Of a stretch of DNA of 64,000 nt, positions 24,801 through 36,715 are shown in pieces. The position numbers were made by a program, and so were the translations under genes. Position 1 is the stretch's first letter, and each line of letters opens with the position of its first letter. The notes under the pieces are model-generated. The model did not search any database. It worked only from the letters and a program-made list of their open reading frames with translations, and was not told where the DNA came from. The stretch comes from Dioscorea cayenensis subsp. rotundata (Eukaryota > Streptophyta > Magnoliopsida > Dioscoreales > Dioscoreaceae). The stretch spans positions 124,001-188,000 of the forward strand of contig NW_024088559.1 of NCBI RefSeq assembly GCF_009730915.1, in the 5' to 3' direction.

Positions 24801-27800
24801 TTAAATCTATTGATGCGCAGATCATGTTTTGTAGAAAACAATTTTGCAAATTTTCGCATCCTGGATGTAACATTATTACTTGGTTACTATCTGTGTAAAT
24901 TCTTGCACATGAAAATTAAGTTATTTCCATTGATCTATCATACTTTTCTTTTCTTGGATGAGATATGCATGATGTGTCTCTCTCGTGTGTTTTTCCAGGT
25001 CCATCATATTTGCAATCGTGCTTCTTTTTCTAGGTTCTCTGGATTACGTCTCGAAGCTGATTTCTGCGAAATTCCCGGCCGGCTTCTTGAAAACTGGTAT
25101 TGAATTATTACTGGTCTGAATTAAATATATTCAAGATATTTGACCACTGCATGGCACTTAAAAAGGATTATTGCATTAGGTGTTACGAAAGTTTTTCACT
25201 GAAAATGATGTCCGGATTCCATCAGGTGACAATTCTCTTATGTGTTTGTGATGACAGTTGTTTTCTTTTTTCATCTGTTATTGTTAAATGTTAAATGTGG
25301 AATATATTTTAATTCTGTATGCAAAGGTTTGGTCTATGTTTGTAAGTGAATAACTTGTGAAAATAACAATTGTCATTTTATTTCCCTTGACATTTGCACA
25401 AGGATAATCATACTGATGTATTTTGTGGAATGACATGGTTGCCTTCTGTTGTATTATAAACATATTCATACTTGAGTTTAGTTTTCATGATAGGCCTTAA
25501 CCTTTTTCTACAAATGAATATGATGGAAAAGGAGGTTATTAAAGGCAATTTGTATCAATGTTCCTTAGGTAAGTGTATTTTTGGTGTCTATCCATGCAAT
25601 TGATGGTTAGGTTTGCACCTTGTTTTATTAAAAAAAATAAAACAAATATTGGTCACTTATGACATTGAAGCCGTTCAATAATGATGTTTGGTTTGTCTAT
25701 GGGCTTTATTCAGCACAAGTTTTTATTAAGGGTTTTTGGTACCCTTTAGGTTTTGTCCACTCATAGTTTCACATTTCAGTGGTGATAGTGTCATACTAAA
25801 TTTATATATACTTGAAACTGTTGGTCCTTCCTGCTTATAAACCTTAATATGATTTTATTTGACAAGTAGGTAATGGCAAATGTTTTATCAAATTATCATT
25901 GGAAGATTGGAAATGTTGGTTTATACTACTATTTTTCATGCTTGAAGGACTATTCATGCTTTCATGGAATCATTCTAATATATATATATGTGTATATTTT
26001 TAATGGGATCATTCTTAGATTAACATAATGCATGTATTGTACTACTACAAATGTTGATCTGTAGGTAGGTAATCACAACTGGGCAATTAATTGCTAAAAT
26101 TAGTGTGATGCTAATACGTAACTGAAAGTTTCTTGTTCATTTAGCAAATTGTGTTTTTCTCTCTTCTATTATGTGGGCAGGGTTTTAGAGAAATGAAGAG
26201 CATGTGCTAATTTTTGCATAGTGCATGAGCTTGTATTGTCACAGGCTAGGTCTAGCATTTCATTCAATTGTTAATCTAAAATGCCTGTAAACGGGAGCAT
26301 GCAATGCCTTAGATTTGCTTGTTAATAGGATATCTAAATGATGACATGGGGAAGTTGATTATTGATCACGGCTAGAATCTTGAGTCTGACCATCATTCTC
26401 TGACTCTGTCAAAGGTAGAACCTTTGTATCCATATTTAGATGACTTTATTTTTTTTATGATGAACAGGACATTACAAAGTCTATCGCAACTGAGTTGTGC
26501 AGATCCTTGAAAAGAAGGAGAGATATGTTTTCTGGCATTAAATTGAAGCAAGAAGTTCTTCTTTGTAAGTGTTAGCCCTCTAGTTGGAACAAGTGACCTT
26601 TTCAGCACTTAAAGTTACCTAACTCTAGGATCTTAATTGCTTTTCATGTTATTTGGTATGGTTGACTAATTCTTCCTGGCTTCCAACCAATATCGTGGAA
26701 TCAATCATGATAGAAATTGATGTCAGTTGTGATGCAGAACATGCCTTCATCAGCCCAAATTTCATAGCATGTATTGTTTGGGCATGGAGATGACACTCAA
26801 AGAAAATTAGGAAAACAATGAGGAGATATTCCTTATATACTTAGACCATCCTCAAGTCTATTCCAGGAAGAATAAAAAGAACTAATTCCAATAGATCAAT
26901 TAAGAGCCATGTTTAGTTATCACTTTATTTTATTTCAAGTAGATTTCCTTTATATCATGTCTCTCCTCAGGATTTGGTTTATTTGAATATTTTAATATGG
27001 TTAAGATTTCTTTTGAATATTATGACCCCAATGTAAACCAAAAATTCCATTATTTTGGCTGCCAGATAAACTCTAGTCATCTTCTTTTTCTTGCTTTTCG
27101 TTTGCCTATTTTACTTGTATTATTGTGTATAAATCGGTAATCCAGATTGATTGTTCAAGTTTGATTGCATTAGAATTCATAGGGATAACACTGAAGTGGT
27201 AAGTGATTTCCTACAATAAGCTAACACCTTCACGGAGGCCTAAACTGCAAGTCATCCCCTTGTTTGCTGCTTTCTGTTTTCTTGGTATCTTCAATTTGGC
27301 TGGTATTTATTATTTTTGGTAATAGCATTACATCAATTCTGAGCCCTCACAATGCTGGTTCTTATGCTTCCGATCCATCATTGCAATAACAAATAGATAA
27401 TCTCTCTCAACAGATTAAGGATTATTTCTAGGTGAACTTCAGGATTTGGACAGCAGGGTGCAATCTTGCCCATCCCTCAAGCAACAACTGATGATGCCAG
27501 CATTGTTATGCGACAGTCCCAGGTCTTAAGTCAAAGTGGTTTACGCAAGGAAATATTGATGAGATGAGCAAAACCAAGTATTTGAATTGAGGCCATAGGT
27601 CATAAATAAGATGAATTACTTGTGGGTTTTGACATTCTAAAAGCAATAGGAAAACCATAATATTGCAGTAGATCTGGATAAAATCAAGTCATCTAGTTGA
27701 GATATTGTCTGTGCTATCCTTGTTCTAATTTATGACTGCCTTGGAATTTTGGAACTAATCTATGGTGATTTAGATGATATTGCTTTTATGAATTTCATGA

Positions 27801-29223
27801 CCAGAACGTTGCAAATGATTTTAAAGAGATTTTTAAGCTACATATCATGTTCAATGGATGAGATGTGAATTTTGTTTGCTAATTTGAAGAATGATTTGCT
27901 GATCATCATAAATATGTACTTCCTCTTGTTCAATGAATTGTGTAAACATGATTAAATTTTGTACTAGCTGGATGAATCTTTAAACCTTTCATCAGTTATC
28001 AATGTTTGGTACTGTGTTGACTTTTATTTATACGGGATGATCAGTATTGCTTTTGATCCTTCATGAAAGAAATATTATTATCATCATCAAGCTGTGATAT
28101 TCCAACAATTCTAAAGAGCTCTTTTAATGCCATTATCAGGTCTTATAGATCAAATAATTCATTCCAGTGAGAATGTGGACATTGTGGAACTACTCAAGCA
28201 TCTCCATCCGAAGGTATACTACTTCAAATGATTTTCTTTGGTTATGTTCATTAGTTATTGTCACCAAAAACCCTTGTGCAGATTATGCTAGGAATTCCTT
28301 TGTTAGATGGAACCAACCCAGCCTCATGCTTTCCTCGATTCGCTATTGGCTATGAGGCTACTTGTTACAGTTACCTCTGGAGTGAGGTATGAGTTACATA
28401 CATCATGAGTTATCCTGTAAACTCTGCATGTTCTTCTCTTGTGATGTGGAAACAATGTAATGTGACATAAATGGTGCAGGTTTTTGCAGCTGATATATTT
28501 GTATCGAAGTTTCAAGATGATTTATTGAACCAATATGCTGGTCTTCAATTCAGGAACAAGGTAAATTTGTAGTCTTTCATGGAATACTTTGTTATTGCAT
28601 TTCATTTTGACATTTCTTATTTTCATAACCTCTGTTCTTTGGTACTTGAATTTTTTTTAGATTAATTGCCATTATGTGCCCTTAAATTGAAGGTGCTAAT
28701 AAATTTTATTGTAAATAATAAAATGGTTTAAAATTGCGCCAACGGTAATCATCATTTTACTTCCCAAGATAAATAAAATCACTGAAAATAATAGTGAAGC
28801 TGCACATAAAGCTAGCAAGTTCAATTTTGAAGAATAATGGTGAAACTGGATGAAAGTATGGAGATTTTAATTTGAAGCTTTCTTGATCAAATAAAATTCA
28901 GATGTAGTAGTCTTGAGCATAATAATCTCTGTGCTCATTTTAAACTGGAATGTGGAACTATCTGAGACTATCAGCATCAAGTAAAAAGTTACAAGAGATT
29001 AAAATGAATATTATTAGAAAATGAATAACCAAAAGTAGTATAAAGAATGCAAAAGCTAGAGATATGGTGCAAGTCTATGTTATTTTTTTGTTAAAAATTG
29101 TTGAACATTCAGGTACTGGCTCCAGGAGGTGCGAAGGAAGCACTTGAAATTCTTTCAGATTTTTTGGGGAGAGAGCCATCAATCCAGCCCTTCATTGAAA
29201 CAAAAATAAGAAATAGTTTGTAG
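12844..29223 (+). CDS. Thimet-oligopeptidase-like zinc metallopeptidase (family M3A), N-terminally membrane-anchored
   Basis: Twenty exons giving 702 residues: 12844-12982, 13684-13805, 14520-14683, 15669-15759, 15966-16145, 17397-17477, 20779-20859, 21646-21738, 22840-22920, 22989-23151, 23265-23385, 23473-23545, 24054-24161, 24999-25096, 25180-25225, 26468-26564, 28140-28213, 28282-28386, 28480-28560 and 29113-29223. All phases close. It matches the plant 'probable thimet oligopeptidase' (At1g67690 type), which degrades short peptides. The zinc site is H494-E495-x-x-H498 with third ligand E523, exactly 29 residues after the first His as in the family. The motif reads HEFTH instead of the usual HEFGH. 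The N-terminus has a Lys/Glu-rich start, a hydrophobic segment (about residues 13-34) and a basic patch, suggesting a membrane anchor. The start is in an excellent context (GCCATGGCG), and no in-frame ATG precedes it. Intron 6 (3.3 kb) contains a hAT-type element. Confidence 0.94.
16527..16548. repeat. (AT)n microsatellite in peptidase intron 5
   Basis: Alternating AT run of about 22 bases. Confidence 0.9.
18345..18660 (+). repeat. Degenerate AGTAAGCA-rich repeat block in intron 6
   Basis: AGTAAGCA or one-mismatch variants recur at least eight times. The clearest unit is about 70-75 bases long, seen at about 18516-18587 and again at 18588-18655. Both copies share a TTTGGTGATGC-like start, an AAGAGTAAGCAAA core and GAATGATG near the end. 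Origin unknown; no coding content. Confidence 0.6.
19128..20049. mobile_element. Non-autonomous hAT-type element (906 bp) with 8 bp target-site duplication
   Basis: The element spans 19136-20041 and is flanked by a perfect 8 bp direct repeat CATATAGT (19128-19135 and 20042-20049). Its ends form imperfect terminal inverted repeats: the left end begins CAGTGTAGTTAGAATCG and the inverted right end CAAGGTAGTCAAATCG. Both subterminal regions are crowded with GATTCG/CGAATC copies in both orientations. An 8 bp duplication with CA-G-type ends is the hallmark of the hAT superfamily. The interior is AT-rich and carries no transposase, so it depends on a helper elsewhere. It sits in intron 6 of the peptidase gene and does not touch splice sites. 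Confidence 0.85.
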
Positions 29224-29225
29224 TT

Positions 29226-29230
<5 letters not shown>

Positions 29231-29293
<63 letters not shown>

Positions 29294-29310
29294 GAGAGAG
29301 AGAGAGAGAG
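29231..29310 (+). repeat. Compound microsatellite (AT)n-(GTAT)n-(GA)n
   Basis: About 40 bases of AT, then about six GTAT units, then about nine GA units, immediately after the peptidase stop codon, so it lies in the 3' UTR. Likely length-polymorphic. Confidence 0.95.
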
Positions 29311-29698
29311 AATAAATAGCTGTAGCTATGCCTACCTCTCTTGGGTTCTTCCTGAAATTTTGCAATTTTCTCCTAAATTTATTTCCGAATATTTTTTCCA
29401 TTTGAATTTCTTTTGGAGCAAGAAATACAGTAATATTATTGCCGGTGTTCTTCAAATTGTGAGTTTGTTGTGGAGGCGTTGGGTTAAGTGGATTTTTCTT
29501 TTTTATTAAATTGTGTTGGAGAAAAGATTGTTATTTTAATTGATGATGAAAGTTGATTTAATTATTATAATGACAATCATATTTAATTTTTTTTTTAATT
29601 AATGGCTGGTGAATATTGATATTCATAATTTTCAAATAAGTTTCTAAGTAAGTTTATTCAAGCATGGTAGTACTTCCTGAGTTGTGCACACTTATTGG

Positions 29699-29700
<2 letters not shown>

Positions 29701-29727
<27 letters not shown>
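29701..29727 (+). repeat. 27-base T homopolymer
   Basis: Uninterrupted run of about 27 T. On the minus strand it is a long A tract, in the spacer downstream of both genes. Confidence 0.9.
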
Positions 29728-29731
<4 letters not shown>

Positions 29732-30398
29732 CTAAAATTACTTTCCCTCCATTTAAAACCATTCCTCTTTAGTCCTGTTTTCAGCGCAATAAGAAGAGGA
29801 AAAAAAAAAGTAGCCTAACATGTTAAAAGTTACCTGCTTGGGCAGTTGTACTTTGAATTTTTCAATTTAAGAATCGAATTATTCAAAGTTTGAACAAGAA
29901 CTTTCAACGTGATCCATTTGTCACAAATAAAAATTAAAACACACACACACAAATAGAAGTACAATATTCATGTTCCTATGACCCACAACAAAAATTAAAA
30001 CCAACAAAGCACACAGCAAATGCCACAAAGACTCATGGCAACGAAGGTTCCATCTTGTTCTTCAAATTAAAGAACTGACATCAATAACTAGCACTAGCAG
30101 GTTGTTGTCTAGTGAAATACCAGAGGATAGCAAACATTTACTACTACACATTTGGCACTCTTACCACCAGAGAATGGCAACCTGAAAGACTATGTTCTCC
30201 ATTCCTACTGGTCATGGCCGTGACACCGTATCAATGAAAACACTTTCATTTCTTCACCATGGCCATACATAGCAGTTTGTCCCTGTACAATGTTCTTGGA
30301 TCATCCAGGGTCGAAATGCCCACAAAATATATCCATTACAGTGAGAACCGGGAAGATTTTTTGGTTGGACTTGAGGCGGGGAACAAGCATAACATCAT

Positions 30399-32487
30399 TT
30401 AATTGTAGCTTTTAGAAGCTGCGATTTCTTGAAGAGATTTCCATCTGGCTTCATGTTTCAAATGGATCTCTTCTTCTTTACCTTCATTCTCCTGAAATTT
30501 TTGCAAGCACTCCTCGAACAATTCAGGGTCCTGATCAGAGAATATCTTGCGAACATTCAAAGTAAGACTCCGAACAGCTTGATTCCAATGCCCCCTTGTA
30601 TTTCTCTCCAATGCAGGGAATATGATTGGCAGTATCACTTTGCGGTTTTGTTTGATCAAGTTCTCTACATGATCATTGCTCCATAAGAACAGCGCCCTTT
30701 CTGCTACCTGCATCAATAAACAGCGGTTTTCTGCATCAGTATCAGTGGCATTACGTATGAAGTGTGCAATTTAAGTTCTCCCAAAGCATAAAAGCAGACC
30801 ATATGAAGATTATGATATTATTAAATCTATGCCACTAAATTGCATGCAGTTAATTAACCAGAACAAGATAGTAGCAATCATATTATTGAAAATTTCAATT
30901 CAATAATAAGGAACAAGTGTGCAAGTACCTGACAGGTCATGTGGTCATTAATAACATTTTGAAGGGAATGATTCATACTTTTTATTTTTTGAAAAAAAAA
31001 AACACGTTGTAAGTGTTATAGAAACAGAAGCAAGACAATTCTTCAACTTTTGGGAGAAATAATCAATTAAACTTAGATCATGCTTTAAATGTAATAACTA
31101 AATATACTCTTTCAAAAGATAATCAAACTAAACCAAAATAAGATCTTTCCTAGCAAAAGACAAACATCCTTCAATGAATTTCTATCATCAAAATGGCAAT
31201 CAGAGGATCAAGCTATATATATATATATAAGCACATGAAACAACAGGAAAATTTTATTTATATTTTTATGATAAGTGCTTTTGCTGTCATTCGATATTTT
31301 ATAAGAAATAGAAGGATCAGACTTGTTACTACCTGAAAGTGGAAACTATTCATGCAACGGGCAATCTGACGGAAAAGCAGAACTATACAACGTTGAAATT
31401 CTGCAGGCTGAGTTGCTTCCAGGACTTCTTCCACCTCTCCTAAGAACATCACTTCTTTCGAACTATTCGTTACAGGCCAATACTTCAATAAACCCCTTAT
31501 AACAATATCCGCAAGTTTGCAATCTTTCTCAATGAATTGCATAATGCAATATGATAGCTGTTGATGGTACATCTGGATGCATTTCGGTTTGTGAAGTGGA
31601 ATCAGTACTCGAACCAGAAACAACTTGTGCTCTTCCTTGAGTGGCAAAGCAAACCCATTAATAATGCTTCCTAAAATCTCCAAGAGCTCTGCAATCCCAT
31701 TATGCTTTTCAGTTTCAAAGATGAACTGATAGAAAATATTGTTGATTGCTTTCCTAATGAATGGCCGATGTACCATAAATCTACCATAAATACGATGCAG
31801 TATTGTCTTTAAGTAATCTCTCTCTCTTGGGTCTTCAGAGTCAAAGAGATCCAGCAGCTTAAGAATAAAGGAATGATCCATATATCTTTTTGCCACCTTG
31901 GGATCAGTCTCAGGGGACGCAACAAATCTCAAGAAGAACTCATAAACAACCTGCAAATGTGGCCAAGCAGGATCCATTACAGGTTCCTCTTCCTCCGAAT
32001 CAAGAGCTTCCAAAACTTTGTTCTCATGTGATAGAGTTGTTGCTGCCCTAAACAAGTTTATAGACACCATTTTGACAATCTCCTGCAGAACATTCTCCGC
32101 AAACTTCCCATTTGCCGAAGTTACATAATCCACAAGCTCCAACAAGGTCTGACGCTTAATTTCCTTCTCTTTCACATTCATTGTTGGATCTCTAAAGTCA
32201 AAAACAACACAGCACAAGTTCAACTTTCTGATAAGCAAGCTCTGCTTTTCGGAACTCGGGACATCTCGAAAGCTGGGCAATGCTTCATATGAATTCCCAT
32301 TCGGTTTTAATGTTCCTGCTGGTGGATACTTGTTTGAAATTATAGCCTTATTACCAGGCAAGCTCCCACTTCTGGAGCTTGCTGAAGAACTCAACATCAG
32401 TCCATTCGACGCCCCATCACTGAATTCCCGGCTTTCTGCTGATTTTGGTGGCTTCTTTGGAAGCCGTCCGAGTATCTGCTTGATCAT
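30399..32487 (-). CDS. PP2A regulatory B' (B56) subunit
   Basis: Two coding exons on the minus strand, 32487-31333 and 30707-30399, give 487 residues. B' subunits dock on the PP2A A/C core and choose substrates in signalling, including brassinosteroid, stress and immune pathways. A Ser-rich variable N-terminus of about 65 residues starts [13 protein letters not shown], as in the plant B'gamma/zeta group. The conserved HEAT-like core then runs from [15 protein letters not shown] to [17 protein letters not shown]. Diagnostic blocks include [52 protein letters not shown] (read across residues in the middle) and [20 protein letters not shown]. The protein stops at AASKSYN, shortly after the core, so it lacks the longer Ser-rich tail of Arabidopsis B'gamma. 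A 5' UTR intron (32512-32974) is likely. Confidence 0.95.
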
Positions 32488-33360
32488 CCTCTCAGATATT
32501 AATATACAAACCTATCAAGGAAATATAAACCCTTGTCAGCATATAACAAATTACACCTGAATCCAGCCAACAAAATCCATGGAATGAACCAAGATTCTGT
32601 GAAAAAGCCTCAATGATTCTTCCTTTGTGATTATATCCACAAACTGAAAATCATTCACTCGATCCATCTCCAGAACAAAGAAACAACAAATTTATCATTT
32701 TTTTTTTCATCTATAAATCCAGCAGGTCAAACCAAACTAGAAAAGGGCATGCTCATCCATTGCAACATAGATCACCCAAAATGATCACATGACAACCAAC
32801 AACAACCATTCAAATCGATTCTGGCCAAAATCAAACCACTAAAATCACTAACAAATCAATCAAGTAATCCAAAAAAGACTCGATCTCCAAAGTCAAACCA
32901 CCAAAACCATCATCAAATCAATCAAACAAAATAGAAAAACAAGAACAAGAAGAATCAGAACGTAAAAGAACCACCTTTTCATGGATATATGGATCAATCT
33001 CTCTGCCACCGCGTTGAATGAGGCGGGCGAGAGAGAAACGATGCAGCTCTTCGCCTCCGAGCTTTGCACAGCGAGGGGGGATTCATGGCCCAGTGAAGGG
33101 AGCGAAGAAGAGGAGAACGATAGGGACTCAGCCCCGTTCCCAACCTCTCTTTCTCTTTCTCTTTCTTCTCTTCTTTAGTATTAAATGCTCAGCTAATCTA
33201 TCGTCTTATTAGCATATTACCCCCTCAAATCCTCTCTAATTCTCAATTATTTCTTGTTCTTAAAAAAAAAATTTAAGACTTTTACTATTTACACCTTGTT
33301 CTATCAATTTTTCCCACCGAAATTAGAAATTATTTCAGGGGTCTTTAATGATAAAAAAAA
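32488..33360 (-). other. 5' leader with intron and short promoter of PP2A B'
   Basis: On the minus strand, a donor (AAAAG|GTGG) ends an upstream exon at 32975 and an acceptor (GATAG|GTTTG) starts the ATG exon at 32511, so the leader is probably split by a 0.46 kb intron. The first exon lies in about 32975-33175 next to a purine-rich tract. Only about 190 AT-rich bases remain between it and the left edge of the Mutator-like element. Confidence 0.5.
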
Positions 33361-34084
33361 GTGGAAATTGCCAAAAAAACCCTTTAAGTTTGTAAAATTG
33401 CCAAAAACACGTTAGTTTTTGCGATCACAAAAACCCTCCTTTTTAAAAGTCATGTTTTTCGAAACCCACGACACTATAGCGGATGTGAGCGGAGTGAGTT
33501 TCAAATTTTTTTGGACGAAAATGCCCTTGCAGTGGGGAGTCGTGGGCTGCGACCCATCTCGGCGATTTGAGAGGAAGTGGGGGTTTTCAGTGAGAGTAAC
33601 TCGAGAGGCAATTTATTGGAGCCAGTTTAATTGCTTTTTCTCGACTCACGTCTTGACTTTTCCATTTCAGATGTCTCGAAGTTGTCTCTCTGCGTGAAGC
33701 CTCTGTAATTGCCATTTCATCGACTTTTTCCCTTTCCACGGTATCTCGAAGGAGAAGTCCCCGCATGACTAGTTGGCGTTTCATCGATTCTGATCTAAGG
33801 TATTGAGTATGGTTTTATGTTAGCGTTACATTACGAAAGAAAGATTTTTTTCGGTTTTTGTTTTGTGCTCCTGTTTTTTGTTGGAAGATATTGAAGTCTG
33901 AGGGGGATTTCTCATTTGGGGTTTTGTTAGTCTGCGGGGAGATTTCTCGGTTAGGGTTTTGTTTTGTTTTTGCGTTTTTCAGTATGTATACACTATCGAA
34001 ATAGTTTTTCGATTGTTATGATTTGTGTAATATTTATAATGTACATTTCCGTTTCGTTTGATATGGTTGCGATTTTACAAATGA

Positions 34085-34240
34085 GGTTGACGTTTAAGAA
34101 ATGAGATGTTCTGAGTTTAACATTTGTTGTCTCTGTTTAAGTATTCCGTCTCTGTTTAACAAAATGGGTCTCTGTTTAACATTTTATATCTACGTTTAAT
34201 AAGCGAGAGTTCTGGGTTTAAAACCTTATATTTAACGCTT
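34085..34240 (+). repeat. Phased GTTTAA array 1 (about 21 bp period)
   Basis: GTTTAA(G/C/T/A) occurs at 34092, 34115, 34135, 34154, 34174, 34194 and 34216, with steps of 23, 20, 19, 20, 20 and 22 bases. The sequence between copies is largely unconserved apart from a TCT often just before the motif. Confidence 0.85.
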
Positions 34241-34299
34241 AAACTTTTTGTCAATCTGCGAGGGCTTGTGATTATGGCGGTCGACCTAGTTAATGGGCG

Positions 34300-34570
34300 T
34301 TGCTATTTGACGCGGTTGTGGAGACCTTAGGCGAATTGAAAGTTAACATGACCCCTCGACACTGGGAGATTATTCGAAGGACACCGTTTGCGGCGTTATT
34401 TGGTGGAAGCCATATACCGAGAGGGCCCTTCTTGATTCTCTTTTGCAAAGATGCGATGGTCGCACCGATAAATTCGAGGATCGGGGAAAGCTGCTGAGTT
34501 TCGGGACCTCGAGATGTGGCCCTCGTTCTTGAGTACGCGTTGCGATGGCGGCAGCGATGGTCTTCGAAGA
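34300..34570 (+). pseudogene. DUF1985-like segment of the MULE-carried protease gene
   Basis: A broken frame that reads MTPRHWEIIRRTPF and then, in other frames, KFEDRGKLLSFG, the kind of sequence found in DUF1985 domains that precede ULP1 proteases in plant MULEs. The frame changes and stops soon after. No intact product is possible from the sequence as given. Confidence 0.45.
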
Positions 34571-35074
34571 AGAAAACCGGTCGGCGTTCGAAGGTCGGTA
34601 TCTATCAAAGACCTACGAGAGACGCAGAGACTCCGTCGAGAGCACTGCGGTGCAACTTGTTCGACGGAGGGGAGAAGAAGATAATTTTGTCGAAACTCGA
34701 TGGTGTACCTCGTAGGGGACGATCCTCTTCCCAAATACATCATGCTCGGTTCGAGCTGGATCGTTGATTACGTCGATGATCTACTCGACCGTGGGAGGCG
34801 ATCTGGCGTAGGCGCGAGCGGCGCTGAAGTGGCTTATGGAGGATATTCCTGGCGGCCGCCCGAGTGCAAGATAGATCTGTCGGGAAGAAGACCCGACACG
34901 AGAGTGCATTAAGGGTTGCTCGGTCGCTTAACGTGCAGTTTCTGGTGGCCGGAGCAGGGGAAGAAAGTCCGTTTCGGCGAGATCCCAAGGATCTTTGTGC
35001 TACGGTGAAAGTACTTACGGGAAGCAGCGACGGTGAAAAGCGAGACTTGTCGTCGCTCGATGGAAAAGAGGTAA

Positions 35075-35245
35075 TAAATCATGGACGATGTTTAACATAA
35101 GTCTTTAATGTTTAAACATTTTTATTTAGCGTTTAACTTTAGTATTTACCGTTTAACTCTTATTAAATACTTGGTTTAAATATTTTTGTTCTCCGTTTAA
35201 TTATATTCTATAACGTTTAAATATATAGTTTTTATAGTTTAAAAT
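35075..35245 (+). repeat. Phased GTTTAA array 2 inside a probable intron
   Basis: The motif occurs at 35090, 35110, 35131, 35151, 35174, 35195, 35215 and 35237, with steps of 20, 21, 20, 23, 21, 20 and 22. The array begins right after a donor-like AAAAGAG|GTAAT, so it appears to be intronic. Confidence 0.85.
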
Positions 35246-36509
35246 GAATGATCTCATTTGAAATTGTTTTGGTTTACATATGTTAGTTTCTGAAATTTGG
35301 TTCGTGAATCTTTGAAGAAGAAATATTTGTTGGCGCTGACCGAGCGGATGGATGCCATTGCTCCGGAACCACTTGCTCGAGGCGAGGGATGAGGAGGGCG
35401 ACCTCTCATCGTGCTTGGCTGGGCGCCGTTCTCCTACTTCCGACCCACCACGCGCACGCATTCCTCGGCCCGGAGAAGCCCTCCCCTACCCGGCGATTGC
35501 AGACAACCCCCTACCACGACAGCAGCGGTCCCCACGACCATGGCGGCCCCTCCGGCAGTGGCGGCCCACGGTAACATTAGGGCGAAGATGTCACCGCAAC
35601 TCTTATGCGGGCGTGCGAGATATTGATGACCGAGTTTCCTCGGCTTGTCGCTCGTGTGGGCGCTGGAAGGGCGTTCGCAGCCATTGCGCCATCCCTCGAA
35701 AAGAACCCGAAAGCACCCGGGACGAGCAGGCGTCGGAATTTGGCGACGGCGACATCATCGGGAAGGTCGTTTCAAAGCGGCCACATTCGAAGAGACTTGC
35801 GAAAAAGAGGAGAACAATCTGCCTCTGTCTCCGCATGCGGGTGACGATGAAAGCAATAGCGACACCATCGGTGGTGATCTTTCATTCTTGAGTGCATCGC
35901 CGTTGATGACATGGCCGTGACGGTGGAGGGACATCGTAGATGATGTGGCCGTTCTGCGGTTGAGAAAGGTCGTTGACTCTCTTCTCGATGAAATCGTCGA
36001 CCGGTGGAGCCAGTTGCCGAGATGCGGCGTCAGATGGACACGATCCACGAAGGTCGAGAACAAGTTAAAGGGTGTGTCTCCCGATGATCTTTGTTGTCGT
36101 GGCCCGCGGTTGAGAAGATCGTCGAATCCGTTCTGAGTGGCCGTGGCCCGACGATGCCGCTGACCAGCGGGACACGATCCCACCACAACAAGAACCATGT
36201 AAGGAAGTGTCTGCGGTTGATCTTTGTCGCCCAGTCGTCCCAGCGTCGAAGCCGGACACAATCCCACAACAAGAACAACAATGTAAGGATGTATGCGCGG
36301 TTGATCTTTGTCGCCATCGTCCCGCGTCGAAGGAAGATCTTTGATGAAGACCCCGAGCCAGAGCGGCGAGAGAGATGATCGAGGCGATCAAAAATTGGAC
36401 GGGGACGGCTCGGAAAGCTTTTATTCGAAGAAGAAGAAATGGGTTGGCACGAGTCGTCTTAACAAATCTGACGAGGGAGTTGATGAGGATCTTCCTCAGC
36501 TGCTCTATG

Positions 36510-36715
36510 GACGGGTAAGTGTAACGTTTTTATGATATTGTTTAAAGAGTTTCTTATAGTGTTTAACTATTACCTAATAGTGTTTAATACAATTATGTTA
36601 TCATTTAAGTTTTTAGCCTTACTGGTTTAATTATATATAATATCATGTAACAATTGATAATATCATTTAAATATTTACTGATATGGTCTTCTAATATACA
36701 TTATCGTTTAACCTC
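36510..36715 (+). repeat. Phased GTTTAA array 3 inside a probable intron
   Basis: Copies start at about 36540, 36561, 36582, 36604 (weak), 36625, 36645 (weak), 36665 (weak) and 36706, so most steps are 20-22 bases. It starts just after a good donor (CGG|GTAAGTG). Confidence 0.8.

Larger units (their letters stand above)
29224..30398. other. Tail-to-tail spacer between the M3 peptidase and PP2A B'
   Basis: Holds the 3' UTRs of both convergent genes. It begins with a compound microsatellite (29231-29310) and includes a 27-base T run at about 29701-29727. No other gene is supported. Confidence 0.6.

Noticed and set aside
24622-25103. Frames on both strands around the peptidase HEFTH exon junction
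   Set aside because: The real exons 24054-24161 and 24999-25096 explain the conserved residues; the longer frames run through intron sequence.
33018-33212. Plus-strand frames over the PP2A B' leader
   Set aside because: Antisense to the leader; low-complexity Ser/Leu-rich translation.
35352-35891. 179-codon plus-strand frame within the MULE
   Set aside because: Arg/Pro-rich translation with no domain; overlapping frames on both strands are equally long, as expected from CpG-rich DNA without stops. It may be a frame-shifted part of the protease gene, but I cannot support it.
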